This document shows positions 9,833-20,588 of a stretch of 64,000 bases of DNA, in pieces. The translations under genes were made by a program, and so were the position numbers. The notes beneath the pieces were generated by a model. The model searched no databases and was not told where the DNA came from. It saw only the letters and a list, made by a program, of their open reading frames with translations. The stretch lies in NCBI GenBank assembly GCA_907165135.1, contig OU015567.1, positions 1,927,001 to 1,991,000 of the forward strand, in the 5' to 3' direction. Origin of the DNA: Oikopleura dioica (Eukaryota > Chordata > Appendicularia > Copelata > Oikopleuridae). Numbering within the stretch: the stretch's first letter is position 1; each line of letters begins with the position of its first letter.

Positions 9833-11374
9833 TTATCCTACAATATAAGGGAAGGTCTGATAAAAGAAGATTCTGATAAGAGTGTCGTCAGCAGCGAGCC
9901 AATCTTTATTCGACGCGATCACTTTGAGTCAGAGTTGCAAATTTGCTGAGCTGAGTGAGCTGAGCTGGCTGAGTGAGCTGAGCAGCTCAGCTCAGCTTAG
10001 TGATTTTGGAAAATGATCTGATCTGCTCAGCTCAGCTCAGCTCAGACAATTTTCACTCAGCTGAGCTCAGCTGAGCTCAGCTCAGCTCAATTATTTTCGA
10101 ACATGATCTGTTCTGCTCAGCTCAGATCAGACGATTATCACTTAGCTCATCTTAGCTCAGCTCGATGATTTGAATACAATTTACTACCAAAAAACAGTAA
10201 AAAACAGCTCATCTCAGCTCAATCAGCTCAGCTAAGCTCTAATTAGGCTCTGCTCAGCTCAACTCTCTTGAACAAAAGGTCTGCTCAGCTCAGCTCCGCT
10301 CAATGACCTCTGAAAAAGGCCAGCTCAGCTCAGAATCCTCCAAAATAGGCCAGCTCAGCTCAGCTCAGCTCAGAGAAATTTTTACTTAGGTCAGCTCAGC
10401 TTAGCTCAGAAAAATTAATCAAAATTTCCAACCCTGCTTTGAGTTCTTCTCCTTCTAGAACTCTGGCGGTTCGAGTTGGTCTCTGGTAGATTACTTTTTC
10501 GTTGACTTTAACAATCATGTTGGTCACAGCATTGTTCGTTTCAATTTGTTTCTGCTCGAGTTTGATAGTGTACCATTCCCCTGGAACGCATTCGAATGGG
10601 TTAGTTCCTTAATAATATCGTGGAGCATCTGGATTGTTGAAAGAAACAGTCATTCTGTTATCAGGTTGGCGGCTAACAGCGAAGAAACGGTGTCCTGGAT
10701 GGATGGAGACTCGTTAGTGATCTGCACGAAGTTTTTGTATGATTCTGTATCGGAGTGAGAGCAGAGGACATCAACAGATGTGACGTGGTTGACCGAGGCT
10801 GTGATGTTGGTCAGTTGATTGTTTTTTATCGGGCGGACTTCACAGGAATCGAGAAAAGTCTCACAGTTTTCTATACCAAGGCATCGGTCGTCACCAACGC
10901 ATGAAGGGCAAATGGGGTTGTCGCAACCGACACATCCGTTAGGGCAATTTTCTCAACAAGGGCAATTGTCGAGGCAAACAAGAAATATTTCTCGTACTCG
11001 AATCTGTACTTTGAATCTTACTTGCGTATTCTCGTTCGCAAATAGATTGGCAATATTCTGTTTTACACAGAAGTCGACAGCGATTGTATTCAGCTCTGCA
11101 TAAGGCTTCGCATTCTTGTTTCAAATCGATATCGCTAAAAAATTTTTTGGAATTAAAAATCAGATGGTCTTGATTTCGGGTCTCTGGTTGGGAGAAAAGG
11201 GAAGCTGAAAGGATGTAAATACACTGACGGACAAGTCTCTTCCTGAGGGACGATAAGACCCCTGCCGGAGTAGATATTGAGCGGGTTTCCGAAACGATCC
11301 TCATCGAAATCACCCAATTGGCATGGTCGACCGCATTCACCTCCGAAAAATAGTAAAAACTGAAGAAAAATCAT
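9833..11374 (-). pseudogene. Cys-rich secreted protein relic (P2), split by a hAT-like element
   Basis: The start at 11374 gives a leader (MIFLQFLLFF), then CGRPCQLGDFDEDRFG..., an intron (about 11125-11222) and a Cys-rich block (ECEALCRAEYNRCRLLCK, CQSICEREY) matching the N-terminus of the kelch gene at 29118-30775. Damage: a 47-bp intron whose acceptor reads TTG instead of AG (about 10976-11022), an in-frame TGA inside CPC..ENCPNGC, a -1/+2 shift after VQITNES, a TAA after DAPRYY, and a 507-bp transposon inserted between EGEELK and VIASNKDW. The end is ADDTLIRIFFYQTF...-stop. Clearly non-functional as a single protein. Confidence 0.75.
9922..10444. mobile_element. hAT-like MITE filled with a GAGCT satellite
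   Basis: A perfect 8-bp target duplication (CTTTGAGT at 9922-9929 and 10437-10444) flanks a 507-bp element (9930-10436). Terminal inverted repeats: CAGAGTTGCAAATTT at the left; CAGGGTTGGAAATTT reading inward from the right. The interior consists largely of CAGCT/GAGCT repeats broken by short spacers. The 8-bp duplication and CAG.G termini are hallmarks of the hAT superfamily. No transposase. Excision in silico rejoins GAACTCAAAG|TGATCGCG in frame. Confidence 0.85.
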
Positions 11375-11772
11375 CTTTCGCCTCAGATAGATGGTGGATA
11401 TGAAACTATAGCCGGAAAGGCATGCTACATGTAAGATAAATATCATGGGATCTAAACTCAGGCAATGCTTTTTACACGAACAAGTTTAAATTTTATTTAA
11501 CCGACCATGCCCTTATTTGGAAATAAGGAACATTTTCCAAAATGAGGAATAAAAGTTAACGAGGCTTTCATTTTTGGAAAGCCCTTATTTATCGTTGTCG
11601 AGACAGGCTCCCTTATTTGGGTGTTCATCAACAAGCCCCATCCACTTTTCACGAGATTTTTTTTCTTCTTCTTGGCACTTTGAGATTTCACTCGACACAT
11701 TTTTATTGCGACAAGAAAAAAAACTCAAAAACCCTTTTTTTATTTTCACTGTTTCACATTTTTGTTTCAAAG
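11375..11772. other. Intergenic, probable bidirectional promoter
   Basis: About 400 bp between the P2 start (minus) and the GCSH start (plus). Contains a repeated TCCCTTATTTGG/CCCTTATTT motif at about 11510, 11580 and 11610 and no supported frame. Confidence 0.4.
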
Positions 11773-12465
11773 ATGAGCTTGTTTACTCGAAGATTTGTTC
11801 AGGTATGAATTTTTAATTCTTATAAAAGACAATTTTGAAGACGATCTTTTATGAAGAAAAAATGTATAGTGATACCCTTATTCAAGATATAATGAAATAC
11901 TCAACCCTAGTTTATGTCTTATCCCAATTTACGCCCATTTTTCTTCGATAGAATTTCATCACGAGCCAGTTCACACGACAGTTGTCAGTGACGCACAGAC
12001 ACTTTGGACTTTTGTTCACAGATGATCACGAGTGGGTCAAGGTCGACAACGGCGTTGCTCTGATTGGCATTTCTCAACACGCTGCTGATGCACTTGGTGA
12101 TATCGTTTACGTCGAACTGCCCGAAACTGGTGAAGAAGTTTCAAAAGGAGGTTTGAAGTAGGTTTTTTGATAGGATAAGAATTTTTGTTTTAGATGACAT
12201 CGGAGTCATCGAGTCCGTCAAATCCGTCGGAAACATCATCTCTCCAGTGAGCGGCGAAATAACTGAAATCAACGAAGAACTAGCTGATGATGCTGCTGTT
12301 GTCAACCGATATCCTTTCGAAGAAGGTATTCAGATGATTTAACTAGATTTTGAAGTAAAATTTTAAGGATGGCTTGTAAAAATCGTGATGTCAGACGAAA
12401 GCGAGCTGGAAGAATTGATGGATGAAGAGAAATATGCTGAATTCTGCGCGGAAGAAGCTGGCTAG
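11773..12465 (+). CDS. GCSH: Glycine cleavage system H protein, mitochondrial
   Basis: Exons 11773-11802, 11952-12150, 12194-12325 and 12368-12465 give 152 aa; introns of 149, 43 and 42 bp are GT-AG. The N-terminus [10 protein letters not shown]...FTRQLSV is Arg/Ser-rich without acids, as expected of a mitochondrial presequence. The mature part starts [11 protein letters not shown] and contains the lipoylation site in [12 protein letters not shown] (Lys of ESVKS), then [14 protein letters not shown] and YPFEEGWLVKI. H protein carries the aminomethyl group on lipoate between the P, T and L proteins in glycine breakdown. Length matches the family. A polyadenylation signal lies near 12540. Confidence 0.97.
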
Positions 12466-12720
12466 TAGCTGTTACAAACATGTTTTGATTGCATAATCGA
12501 ATCACCTTTTTGTCTGCCAAAAGTAAAATAGAATTTGAAAATAAATAAGTCTGTGAAAAAAATGTTGATCTTGAGCTTCCAAGGGCAATAAAAGCGTTTT
12601 ACAACGGTCCTTTGACTTCTGGTACGCTAGAGGATTAGTGGTGATAATTAGAAATTACTCATTACTTCAAAAAAAAATCTTCAAAAATCAAAGTACAAGA
12701 GAAACAAAGCAACAGGCAAG

Positions 12721-13520
12721 ATGGTGAGGCGAATGTCAACACAAGAAAAAAGGCTTGACTATGCAATTTACGAAGCAAAAGTCGAAAAGCGTCAGCAAAA
12801 TTATCTCCCTCCTGTTTACTCAAGCCCGCCCATGACAAAAATAGAAGACGCAAAACAAGCCCAAAAGATTTATGAAAACGGCGTGGCGGAGCTTTTGGAT
12901 CAGTACGAAGAAATGCTGGTCGAAGAAGGAGACTTTTTGGTTTTTGCGACTTTGTTGAATCCGCTGATGGCGATTCCGGCGAAGTGGGAGTTGGAGAAGG
13001 CGAAGGATATTTTCAATGAGGTGAATTTTGCGGCTGGAGCTGGGGTTGATTACGATGATTCTGTGAAAGTGGTAATGCTTCAGAAGAAGATGAAGAAGAT
13101 AAGGGATACTACAGGTATACCGGTGTATATACAGTGTATCTAACTATTTAGGCTCACCATAAAACAAGTCATATTCTAAATTTTCCGTAGAAAAAGCAAA
13201 GAAAGAATGCTATACAGCAATAATTGCTGTCCTCATTATGGCGTTTGCTTTTCTTGTCGTCGGCTGGTTCCATATCTTTGGAATTCTAGCGTTCCTCTTG
13301 ACAATCTTGTACATCGTTGGGGTGAGCATCTGGTTCATCTTCGGCAAAAAGCTCACTGACAAGAAACGAGACAAGAAGCAATTCGAAAAGGTAAGCAAAC
13401 ACCATAAATACCATAAAAATCATAACATTATTCTAGCGACAAGACTTGCTTCTCGAAATGATGGCGAACAGACTTGCTAGGCAGATTGAAGAAGATGTAA
13501 CTGATGAAAATTACTTGTAA
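12721..13520 (+). CDS. Membrane-hairpin protein with cytosolic coiled-coil, unrecognised
   Basis: Exons 12721-13114, 13191-13390 and 13437-13520 sum to 678 nt (225 aa); introns are 76 and 46 bp. The first 150 residues are charged and helical (VEKRQQNY, IYENGVAELLDQYEEMLVEE). Two adjacent hydrophobic segments follow in exon 2 (IIAVLIMAFAFLVVGWF and IFGILAFLLTILYIVGVSIW), then a basic stretch (KKLTDKKRDKKQFEK) and an acidic tail. Both termini are probably cytosolic. AATAAA directly follows the stop. I do not recognise the family; a role in organelle or ER membrane shaping would be a guess. Confidence 0.8.
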
Positions 13521-13876
13521 AATAAACGACCATTTATGAAAAAAATCATCTTGGAACGTAATCGAAGCTTCTTTTTGTTACGAAATTTTCGCTCAAGATG
13601 AAGTCTAAATGGCGAAAGTGACAAATTTCGTTCTTGTTCAATTTGCGTGTCTTAATATTCACGAATATAATCGGCTGCGAGAGGCATGTCTATGAAATTA
13701 TGTCGGTTTTGCTCGGTGGTGGTGGCGCCTCGTGGCCAGATCCAGCGCCGCGTTTAGGGAATGTTTTCTGTCTCGTGAAGTCCACATCCTGGTTGAAGGC
13801 GGACCACGAACTCACTAGCAACCGGGAGGTGAAAAAAATTGTAAAGAGAAAGAAGAGACTATTTGACTGATTTGGG
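13521..13876. other. Intergenic upstream of the trypsin gene
   Basis: Contains an open frame (13634-13870) with no homology I recognise. Most likely promoter and 5' UTR. Confidence 0.4.
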
Positions 13877-16800
13877 ATGAAACTGATTGGGTTTTGCTGG
13901 GCCCTTCTTGCGGCGAGGGCCCAGGCTTTCGGGCCGAATTTCTTTAGTCAATGGACTCAAAGGTCTACTTCAGGTAACTTGAGAACTTTTACTTATATGC
14001 TGACCTTGTCACTTATATAAAATTTATTACACCTTTCTTAATTGCTCAAGTTCTTGCGCTTCTGATCATAATTAGGTGGTGCAACTAATACCAATACAGC
14101 TAAAAATGGTTTTGTTCGAGACTCAAATGACTGTTCTATTAAAATTCTTATCTTGACAAAAATTGGTAGTATTATGGTTTTTAATAAAGACTCTATATAA
14201 TTTCCACCAAATGAGGTTTTCATATCATTTTTGCAAAAAAAAATCAAGTATCAGTGTAACGCTTTCTATGAAAAATGTGACCTTTCCATTGACCGTGAAA
14301 ACGATTCCATATTCAGCACCTCATCTCAAAATTCTTTTCAGCAAAAAACTTCGCAGAGGCCAACACAGCGAATGGCCTCCTCCCTACGGGTCTTATCTGT
14401 CACGATACTGTACCTAACAGTGGTTCACGATTCATGGTCGAGCGGATCATCAACGGGACCACTGCTGGAACAAACTGGCCGTTTATCGTTAGAATCAAGG
14501 TCGACAAGATGTTTCTCTGCGGCGGAGCAATTTTGAACGAGCAGTGGATTGTGACTGCAGCGCATTGCTTGAGAAACATGAATCACGTGGTTGTAACGCT
14601 CGGGGATCGCTCAAAACTGTTCCAAGAAGAGGACGAGATTCAAGTCACTCCAGATCATTTCTTCATCCATCCGGACTTCAACCCTACCAGTATGGTCAAC
14701 GACGTCGCTCTGATAAAACTCAACAAAGCCGTCCCCTTCACCGAGAAAATTCAACCTGTTTGTTTGGCGAAAACAGTTCCAGCTCCTGGAACAAGCTGTT
14801 TTGTCGCTGGCTGGGGAGCGACAAGCCAAGGTGGAATGAGCTCGGAACGACTTTTGGAAGCGAAAGTAGAAACCATCCCAGATCACCATTGCTCGTCCAG
14901 CCAATCGTACGGAAGCTGGTACAAGAAAGAAACTATGCTTTGCGCTGGAAAATTCGATGAAGGAGGAACTGATTCTTGCCAAGGAGATTCTGGCGGGCCA
15001 TTGATTTGTGTCGAAGGAAATGTCCCAGTTTTGCAAGGAGTTGTCTCCTGGGGTGTCGGCTGTGCTCAGCCGAAGAAACCAGGAGTGTACAACAGAATTG
15101 CAAACTCCCGCCTTTGGATTGAAAAATCTGTCTGGCTAGGGCAGCCAGCTGATCCAGCGACGCTCGAGGATGAAATTATCATGCCCGAGCCAACTACGAC
15201 GCCAATGTTTACACCGCCGAAAAACGCGCCTCCAGCTACGATGCCGCCGATGAAAGGAGCTCTTTTTGCGCCGAACTTGCGCTGCAGTGCGAATACGATT
15301 GATGATCGATACGGCTCTCGGCTTTATAGAAGCATGATCACTGCAGGTCTCTTCGACCGGATCATTCTAGGGCAACAGGTCGACACTAACCACTGGAAGT
15401 GGATTGCCAGTCTTCAGGGAAATTGCGGAGTTACCTTGATTGCTGAACGGTGGGCTTTGAGCGCGGCCCATTGTTGCAGCCCAAGTGTGATTGGCAAGCC
15501 GATCACATTCGGAACGACAAAATTGGATGGAAGCGGAAAAGACACGAAGACGGTGACAATCGTTGATTTCCAGAACCACGAGCAATTTGGAAATGTAGGA
15601 GGGCATCGAGGAGCTTTTATCAATGATATTTGCTTGTTGCAGCTTTCTGATAATGTCAAGGTATGGCAATCCCTCTTGCTAGGATGAAAGATCATCAATT
15701 TTAGGCCAATGCTAACATCGGCCCCGCATGTCTTCCGAGCAAAAGAATCGACGAAAATTTCCAAGGTGAATGTTTCATCGCTGGTTGGGGAACCCTCGCC
15801 GAAGGAGAAATGATCCAGCCCGACACCCTTATGGAAGCCGCAGTTCCTCTCGTCAATCATGCGAAATGCTCGAAGATATTCAAAGCGTCCGTTCTCAAGG
15901 AGCACGAAATGATGTGCTTTGGCGGAAATCAAACTGACTCGTGCCAGGGAGACTCTGGTGGACCGCTGATTTGCATCGAAAATGGAGAACCAGTGCTGCA
16001 CGGAATCACGAGTTTTGGAAAGGGATGCGGCCGGGCTGGATTTCCAGGAATTTATGTTCGGTAAGTTCTATCAAAAAAAACTGCCCAATCATGATTTCAA
16101 AAAATTATTTTTTTATATTTAGGGTGTCGTCATATATCGACTGGATCGATTCTACTATCCAGCGTATGCTTGCCAGAACAAGTTGTGGAGCAGTTCGATC
16201 CGCATACCAGGTAAAATTAATCCTAAAATAGTAGACCCTCCATCAAAATACAGTGACGGACGTACAGTTAATCTAATTACCGCCCAGCTACTCCACTATA
16301 AATAATCGCTGGTTTCACTAATCACCTTTTATGTGGGAAGGTCCAACTAATGAGCAATTTTAAGGTTGTTGGTAATGATGTCAGAATCGACTGCGCTGCA
16401 AATAAGGATTGTGGTTTTAAATTTTCGAAAGTCGGAAAACAGAGAAAAATTTATAAAACCTGAACAGTGTACCTTCTCATGTACCTCTGCTGGAACGTCA
16501 CCAACAGTGAAGAAAGTCCGATGCATCAATCCCCGAAAGCAAAGATGGCTTCCTCCCTCGCCAAAAACCGGAGTCATCAGATGTGAGGATCTGACGAAGA
16601 AGAATGCTTGTGGACCGATTTCCTCCCTTTTCCCCGTAATATTTCTCGAGAACAGCTTGCGTGTCTTACGCTTTCCTTTTCTAGAGTATCGATCCTTTGG
16701 CAAGTGTCAGCTGCGACGGTGGAAAGTTCTGCGAGGTCAAGTGTCCGGAAGGAAGCGCTCCTAGCCACGAGAAGATCACGTGTGTAAAAGTCGCGATTCG

Positions 16801-17273
16801 AAAAACCTTCCCACCCGCTGTAAGTAAACACGACTTCTTCTCTTTCAGATTTTTCTCTTCAGGGGACACCGATCCAATGCATCAAGAACGCAAAACCAAA
16901 AGAAGAATCAACTGAAATCACGAAAGCGACGCAACATCCTCGTGATCAGCCGTTCACGAACGCTGAGAAGCCAAGAATGGGCTGTCGAAATATTCGAAAG
17001 CATCAAGCATTCAGGCAGTTTTTCAAGAAAAATCCCCACATTGGGGTCGATTGTCAGCCGAAATGCTCGAACGGAAGAGCTTGCAAGCGTCCTGATCAGT
17101 CTCACTGCTCGTAAGTCTTTAAAAATCAGTCCTTTTCCTCATTTTCTTTTAGATTTTTCTGTCTAAACGGCGCGTCAACAAATCCTCCCTTCATCGCTCG
17201 CTGCGAGAAGAACAAGAAGACCCGTCAATTCCAATTTGTCAATCGTCTCACCCAATTCAAGCCCCGATGTTAA
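13877..17273 (+). CDS. Polyserase-like secreted protease: two trypsin domains plus Cys-rich tail
   Basis: Nine exons: 13877-13973, 14342-15660, 15705-16060, 16123-16210, 16365-16430, 16468-16635, 16685-16819, 16863-17110 and 17153-17273, totalling 865 aa. The signal peptide (MKLIGFCWALLAARAQA) precedes a propeptide. Trypsin 1 starts at R|IINGT and has TAAHC (His), NDVALI (Asp) and DSCQGDSGGPL (Ser, with the Asp189 of trypsin specificity). A Pro/Thr linker (EPTTTPMFTPP) leads to trypsin 2, which starts at R|IILGQ with SAAHC, NDICLL and DSCQGDSGGPL. Both triads are complete. The tail has CCP/sushi-like Cys spacing (SCDGGKFCEVKCPEGSAP) and a basic Cys-rich end. The exon 5/6 junction (37-bp intron) is the weakest part. 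Acts extracellularly. Confidence 0.85.
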
Positions 17274-17612
17274 ACATGAATCCAGCATGTTTCATCCCTT
17301 TTACACGCGCTGCTCAAAAGTGTGAGGTCACGATATTCTTGATCAACTTGATCGCACATTTTTGAACATTTTAAAAAGCAACATTTTCATGCCCGAAAAT
17401 TGAAAGTTGGATCTTGTGCTTCAAAATTGGCCATTTGAAGCACATTTGCCTTTTCAATTTGTTTTGTACTGTACATAAATATCCAAATAAATTATTAAGA
17501 CTTCTAATTATTCTTCTCGCCAAAAAGAAATCCCGCGAATATATTTTTGTAATCGAAGCAAATTGCTATTTTTGTGCAGATTTATTTACAACATTGTTTT
17601 ATCAAAAAATAT
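17274..17612. other. Convergent 3' UTRs
   Basis: Spacer between the protease stop and the PLA2-like stop on the other strand. Polyadenylation-like AATAAA lies at about 17487 (plus); TTTATT at about 17580 serves the minus strand. Confidence 0.5.
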
Positions 17613-19375
17613 TCAACAGCTCCCCAGCGATCGAATCCGGCCATCACAGCATTTTCTCCTTTGAAATGAATCAATTTGAGCCCAGAGAGAATTCCTACCT
17701 GTCAGGATTGTACAGTTTCATATTTGGATAGTCCCCGCAGCACTTTGGCTCAGAAGGGATGAACGGTGTTGTCGGTGTTTTTGGAGTAGTTGGTGATGTT
17801 GCCGATGGTTTTTTAGGAAGCTCGATTTTGGGAGCAGAAAATGCTGATTTTAGCACCGGAGCATCCTCGATAAATTTCCCAAAGATTCTTGAGCTGCCAC
17901 CTTCAAAAAATAATAGAAAGATTTCCACTGATGATTTTTACCTGATGTCATTTTGATGGGTTTCGATCGCTCGTCCTTTCCCGTGACAGGGGGACTAGTA
18001 GCGGTCAGGCCATTGAAAAGATCCATCAGTTCTTCCATATCAATATTTAGGTCATCGTAGTTGAAGGGTTCCAAAGCCACCGTATTTGGCTCTGTTGTCG
18101 ACTTATGAGGATAAAAAGCAAATTCCTACAAAGTAAAACACCCTCTATTTGTATCCTGGCCTGATAATAATCTGGATTTGAGGAAAACGTCTCAAGATCA
18201 GCTGTTGTTGTTGAAATAGTCTCAGTTGTTGTGGAAGGAATAGTCGTTGTTGTTGTCATTTTCTGAGTCGGTATTTGATGACTTCCGTGCTGTGCTCGGC
18301 AAGATTCTTGCCGATCAAAACCCTAAATTGAAAGAATAAATACAGAAAAAGACCTTCAAGAGAGACAAATTTTAGACGGCGATGACACTTACATTGATTC
18401 CCGAATAAGATGGATTGAACAAGTGCGCCTTCTGCACCAGCTGCCGCGCCAGATCGGCTTCGCACTCGCATAAATTTCTTGAGCACGAGTTTAGAGGGTC
18501 TTTACAAGAAATGTCACGGGCGCCTTTATTCAAGGTCCATTCGTAAGAGGTTTCGGAGATGTTACACCCGTCGTAGCCTATTTAGCGGATTTCGAAGCTT
18601 TTTCGTTTCTCGTGGCTTAGGTTAAGCCCCGAAAATCGAGAGACAGCAAAAATGGTCAAATTTTTCGACATTAAAAATCCGGTAGCTAAGCAGCTCTTGC
18701 ATAATTGAAAATTCTTGCAAATTTCATCGAGCTCATCAACCGGCTGTCCATGAAGAATCTCTTTGTCTTGCTGATTTGGCAGACAGAAGCAGCCGTATTC
18801 CTTAAGAAAAAACGCATAAAGCCCATTTACCTGGTATTGAAATTCAAAGTCGTCTTGCATCTTTGAGTAGTCGTACAGAAGTGCGCGGATGTTGAGCTTT
18901 TTGAAAAGCGACAGGGCGCCCGGGATGTTTTTTGGAAGAATTCGCGAGTTTTTGGAGTCGAGTTTTGATCCAATCGAGGTGAATTCGTCGAATTCTGTTA
19001 GATGCTCGTATGGGAGAAATTGGAAGTTGTCGTTAAGATATCTATAAAATAAATATCGTCTTTTTTGAGGTCTTTTTTATTGAAAATTTGGGTCGGATGG
19101 GTTAATTTAAAATAAAGACCGATCAAATGTCAGCGTTTACTCGCTTGGCCAACCAGATTTCAGAAAAAATATCAAAAAATTTAAATATTTTGTCGATTTT
19201 TCTTATAATTCGAGCCACCACTCAAAAAAGTAGCAAGTAAGTTCCAAAGAGCTAAGTTACTAAACCTGTTAATTCCATCTCTAGAATTCTCAAAAGCAGT
19301 TCTCAGCTCTCTAACAGTAAGTTCCCCCACAACGAGTCCACAAAAAAGAGCGTTAGAAAAAAGGGCTGTTTTCAT
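17613..19375 (-). CDS. Secreted phospholipase A2-like protein lacking catalytic His-Asp
   Basis: Eight exons (19266-19375, 18831-19041, 18680-18800, 18393-18577, 18140-18322, 17942-18101, 17699-17900, 17613-17658) sum to 1218 nt (405 aa). After the signal peptide (MKTALFSNALFCGLVVG), residues about 105-215 follow the sPLA2 framework: YGCFC, then GQPVDELDEICKNFQLCKSC, then RDISCKDPLNSCSRNLCECE. Aligned to the family LDxCCxxHDxCY motif, His48 is Phe and Asp49 is Gln, and the calcium loop is missing, so hydrolysis is not expected; otoconin-like scaffolds are a known parallel. A Thr-rich stretch, a Pro/Thr stretch (SATSPTTPKTPTTP) and a Cys module (KCCGDYPNMKLYNPDRRKCC) follow. Intron 18578-18679 is GA-AG; 18801-18830 is 30 bp and in-frame, so might be retained. 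Confidence 0.8.
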
Positions 19376-20105
19376 GATTGAAAAATTTCTTGCTCAGAAA
19401 TCGCCAATCCTTTACTTTTTCTGCACTGTTTGAAAAACTGCGGCTTATAAAATCTTTTGCGGAAAGGAATCGCACGTGGCGCGCGCTATAACGGTGGCGC
19501 TAGTAATGATTTTTCATGATAAAATTTGTCAAAGCCCCTCGCAGTGGTTTTTAAAAGCCTCGAGTAAGGAAATTTTCGAAGAAGACGATTTTCTAACATG
19601 AGACTTTTCTTGTCTAATTTTGAAAAATTGCTTTTTTAGGTCTTATTGCAGTTTCAACTTTTATTTAAAAAATTCATCAGTACTTGCATTTCCCAAAAAA
19701 AGTATCCTTGAAGGGTACAATCTCCTCATTCTACAGAAAACTATCCCATTAAAACGAAAACTAAAGAAAACTACAGACATAAATGGATAAAAACGGTAAT
19801 TTTTCAATCAGGCATAAATGTGCAGTTATTCATAATCCAAACTAATGCGTTTATCTCCCACGAGCATTGACTAAGACCCTTCGATCCCTTATTCTTATCG
19901 TTTAAATAAGATAAGTCTGTCCGCCTGTTTTATCATTTATTTTTGACGTCTACGTACTCGGAAAAGACGATTTCCCCTCCTCTTTCAATTATTCATCATC
20001 TCCATAAATACGCTCTTTCAATTATTGAAGACCCTTTCTGGCGCTAGAATCGCCATTTAAAAGCAAGAAAACGCTTGCGATTCTCAACAAATCAGCGAGA
20101 ATCAA
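19376..20105. other. Divergent promoter region
   Basis: About 730 bp between two divergent starts (19375 minus, 20106 plus). No supported frame; contains a GC-rich patch near 19470 and a TTCTTATCG-type stretch near 19890. Confidence 0.4.
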
Positions 20106-20588
20106 ATGGAGACACTTTCCGGCTCGAGAACTGCCAAGCGAGAGGGAAATCCTACAAATGTTGACCCTCGAAAGGTAAGGTCTATTTCTCAACCAACAAT
20201 CGACAAGCCATTCTAGAGCTATTTGCAAATGGGTTCTAGCAAGAAGATGAACTTCGAAACAACCTCTGGAGCCACAGCTAAATCTGGCACTGGACCTTCC
20301 AGCGTTTCTACGCCTAGAGGCCCCGCGGTAAATTAAAATCATGAATTTAGAAGTGAATATTTACGACTGTTTGTTTAGTCAAAGAGCTTGCGCCAGAAGT
20401 TCATGCAATCGAACATCTCTTTCGGCCAAGAGAAGACGACTTATCAACGGGACTCGCAGCAGCTTGGGCGACTTCCCCGATCGAATGAGAAAATCGCCAA
20501 CGATTTTAGACGCTCTCGTCGTTCTAATCACATTTCACCGTTTCTAGTGTTTAGCGTTTCTGTTTCTTGTTTTAAAAATCAGAAATAA
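20106..20588 (+). CDS. Small basic protein, unrecognised
   Basis: Three exons, 20106-20174, 20217-20327 and 20379-20588, all phase 0, give 129 aa. Introns of 42 and 51 bp are GT-AG. The protein is polar, rich in Ser, Arg, Gln and Lys, with no signal peptide; notable stretches are TAKREGNPTNVDPRK, SYLQMGSSKKMNFETT and ISFGQEKTTYQRDSQQLG. The last 15 residues turn hydrophobic with two Ser-Val repeats, which might instead be UTR read-through. The FG-x-K-x-x-Y pattern recalls short axonemal or tubulin-binding repeats, but that is a weak impression. Confidence 0.7.
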
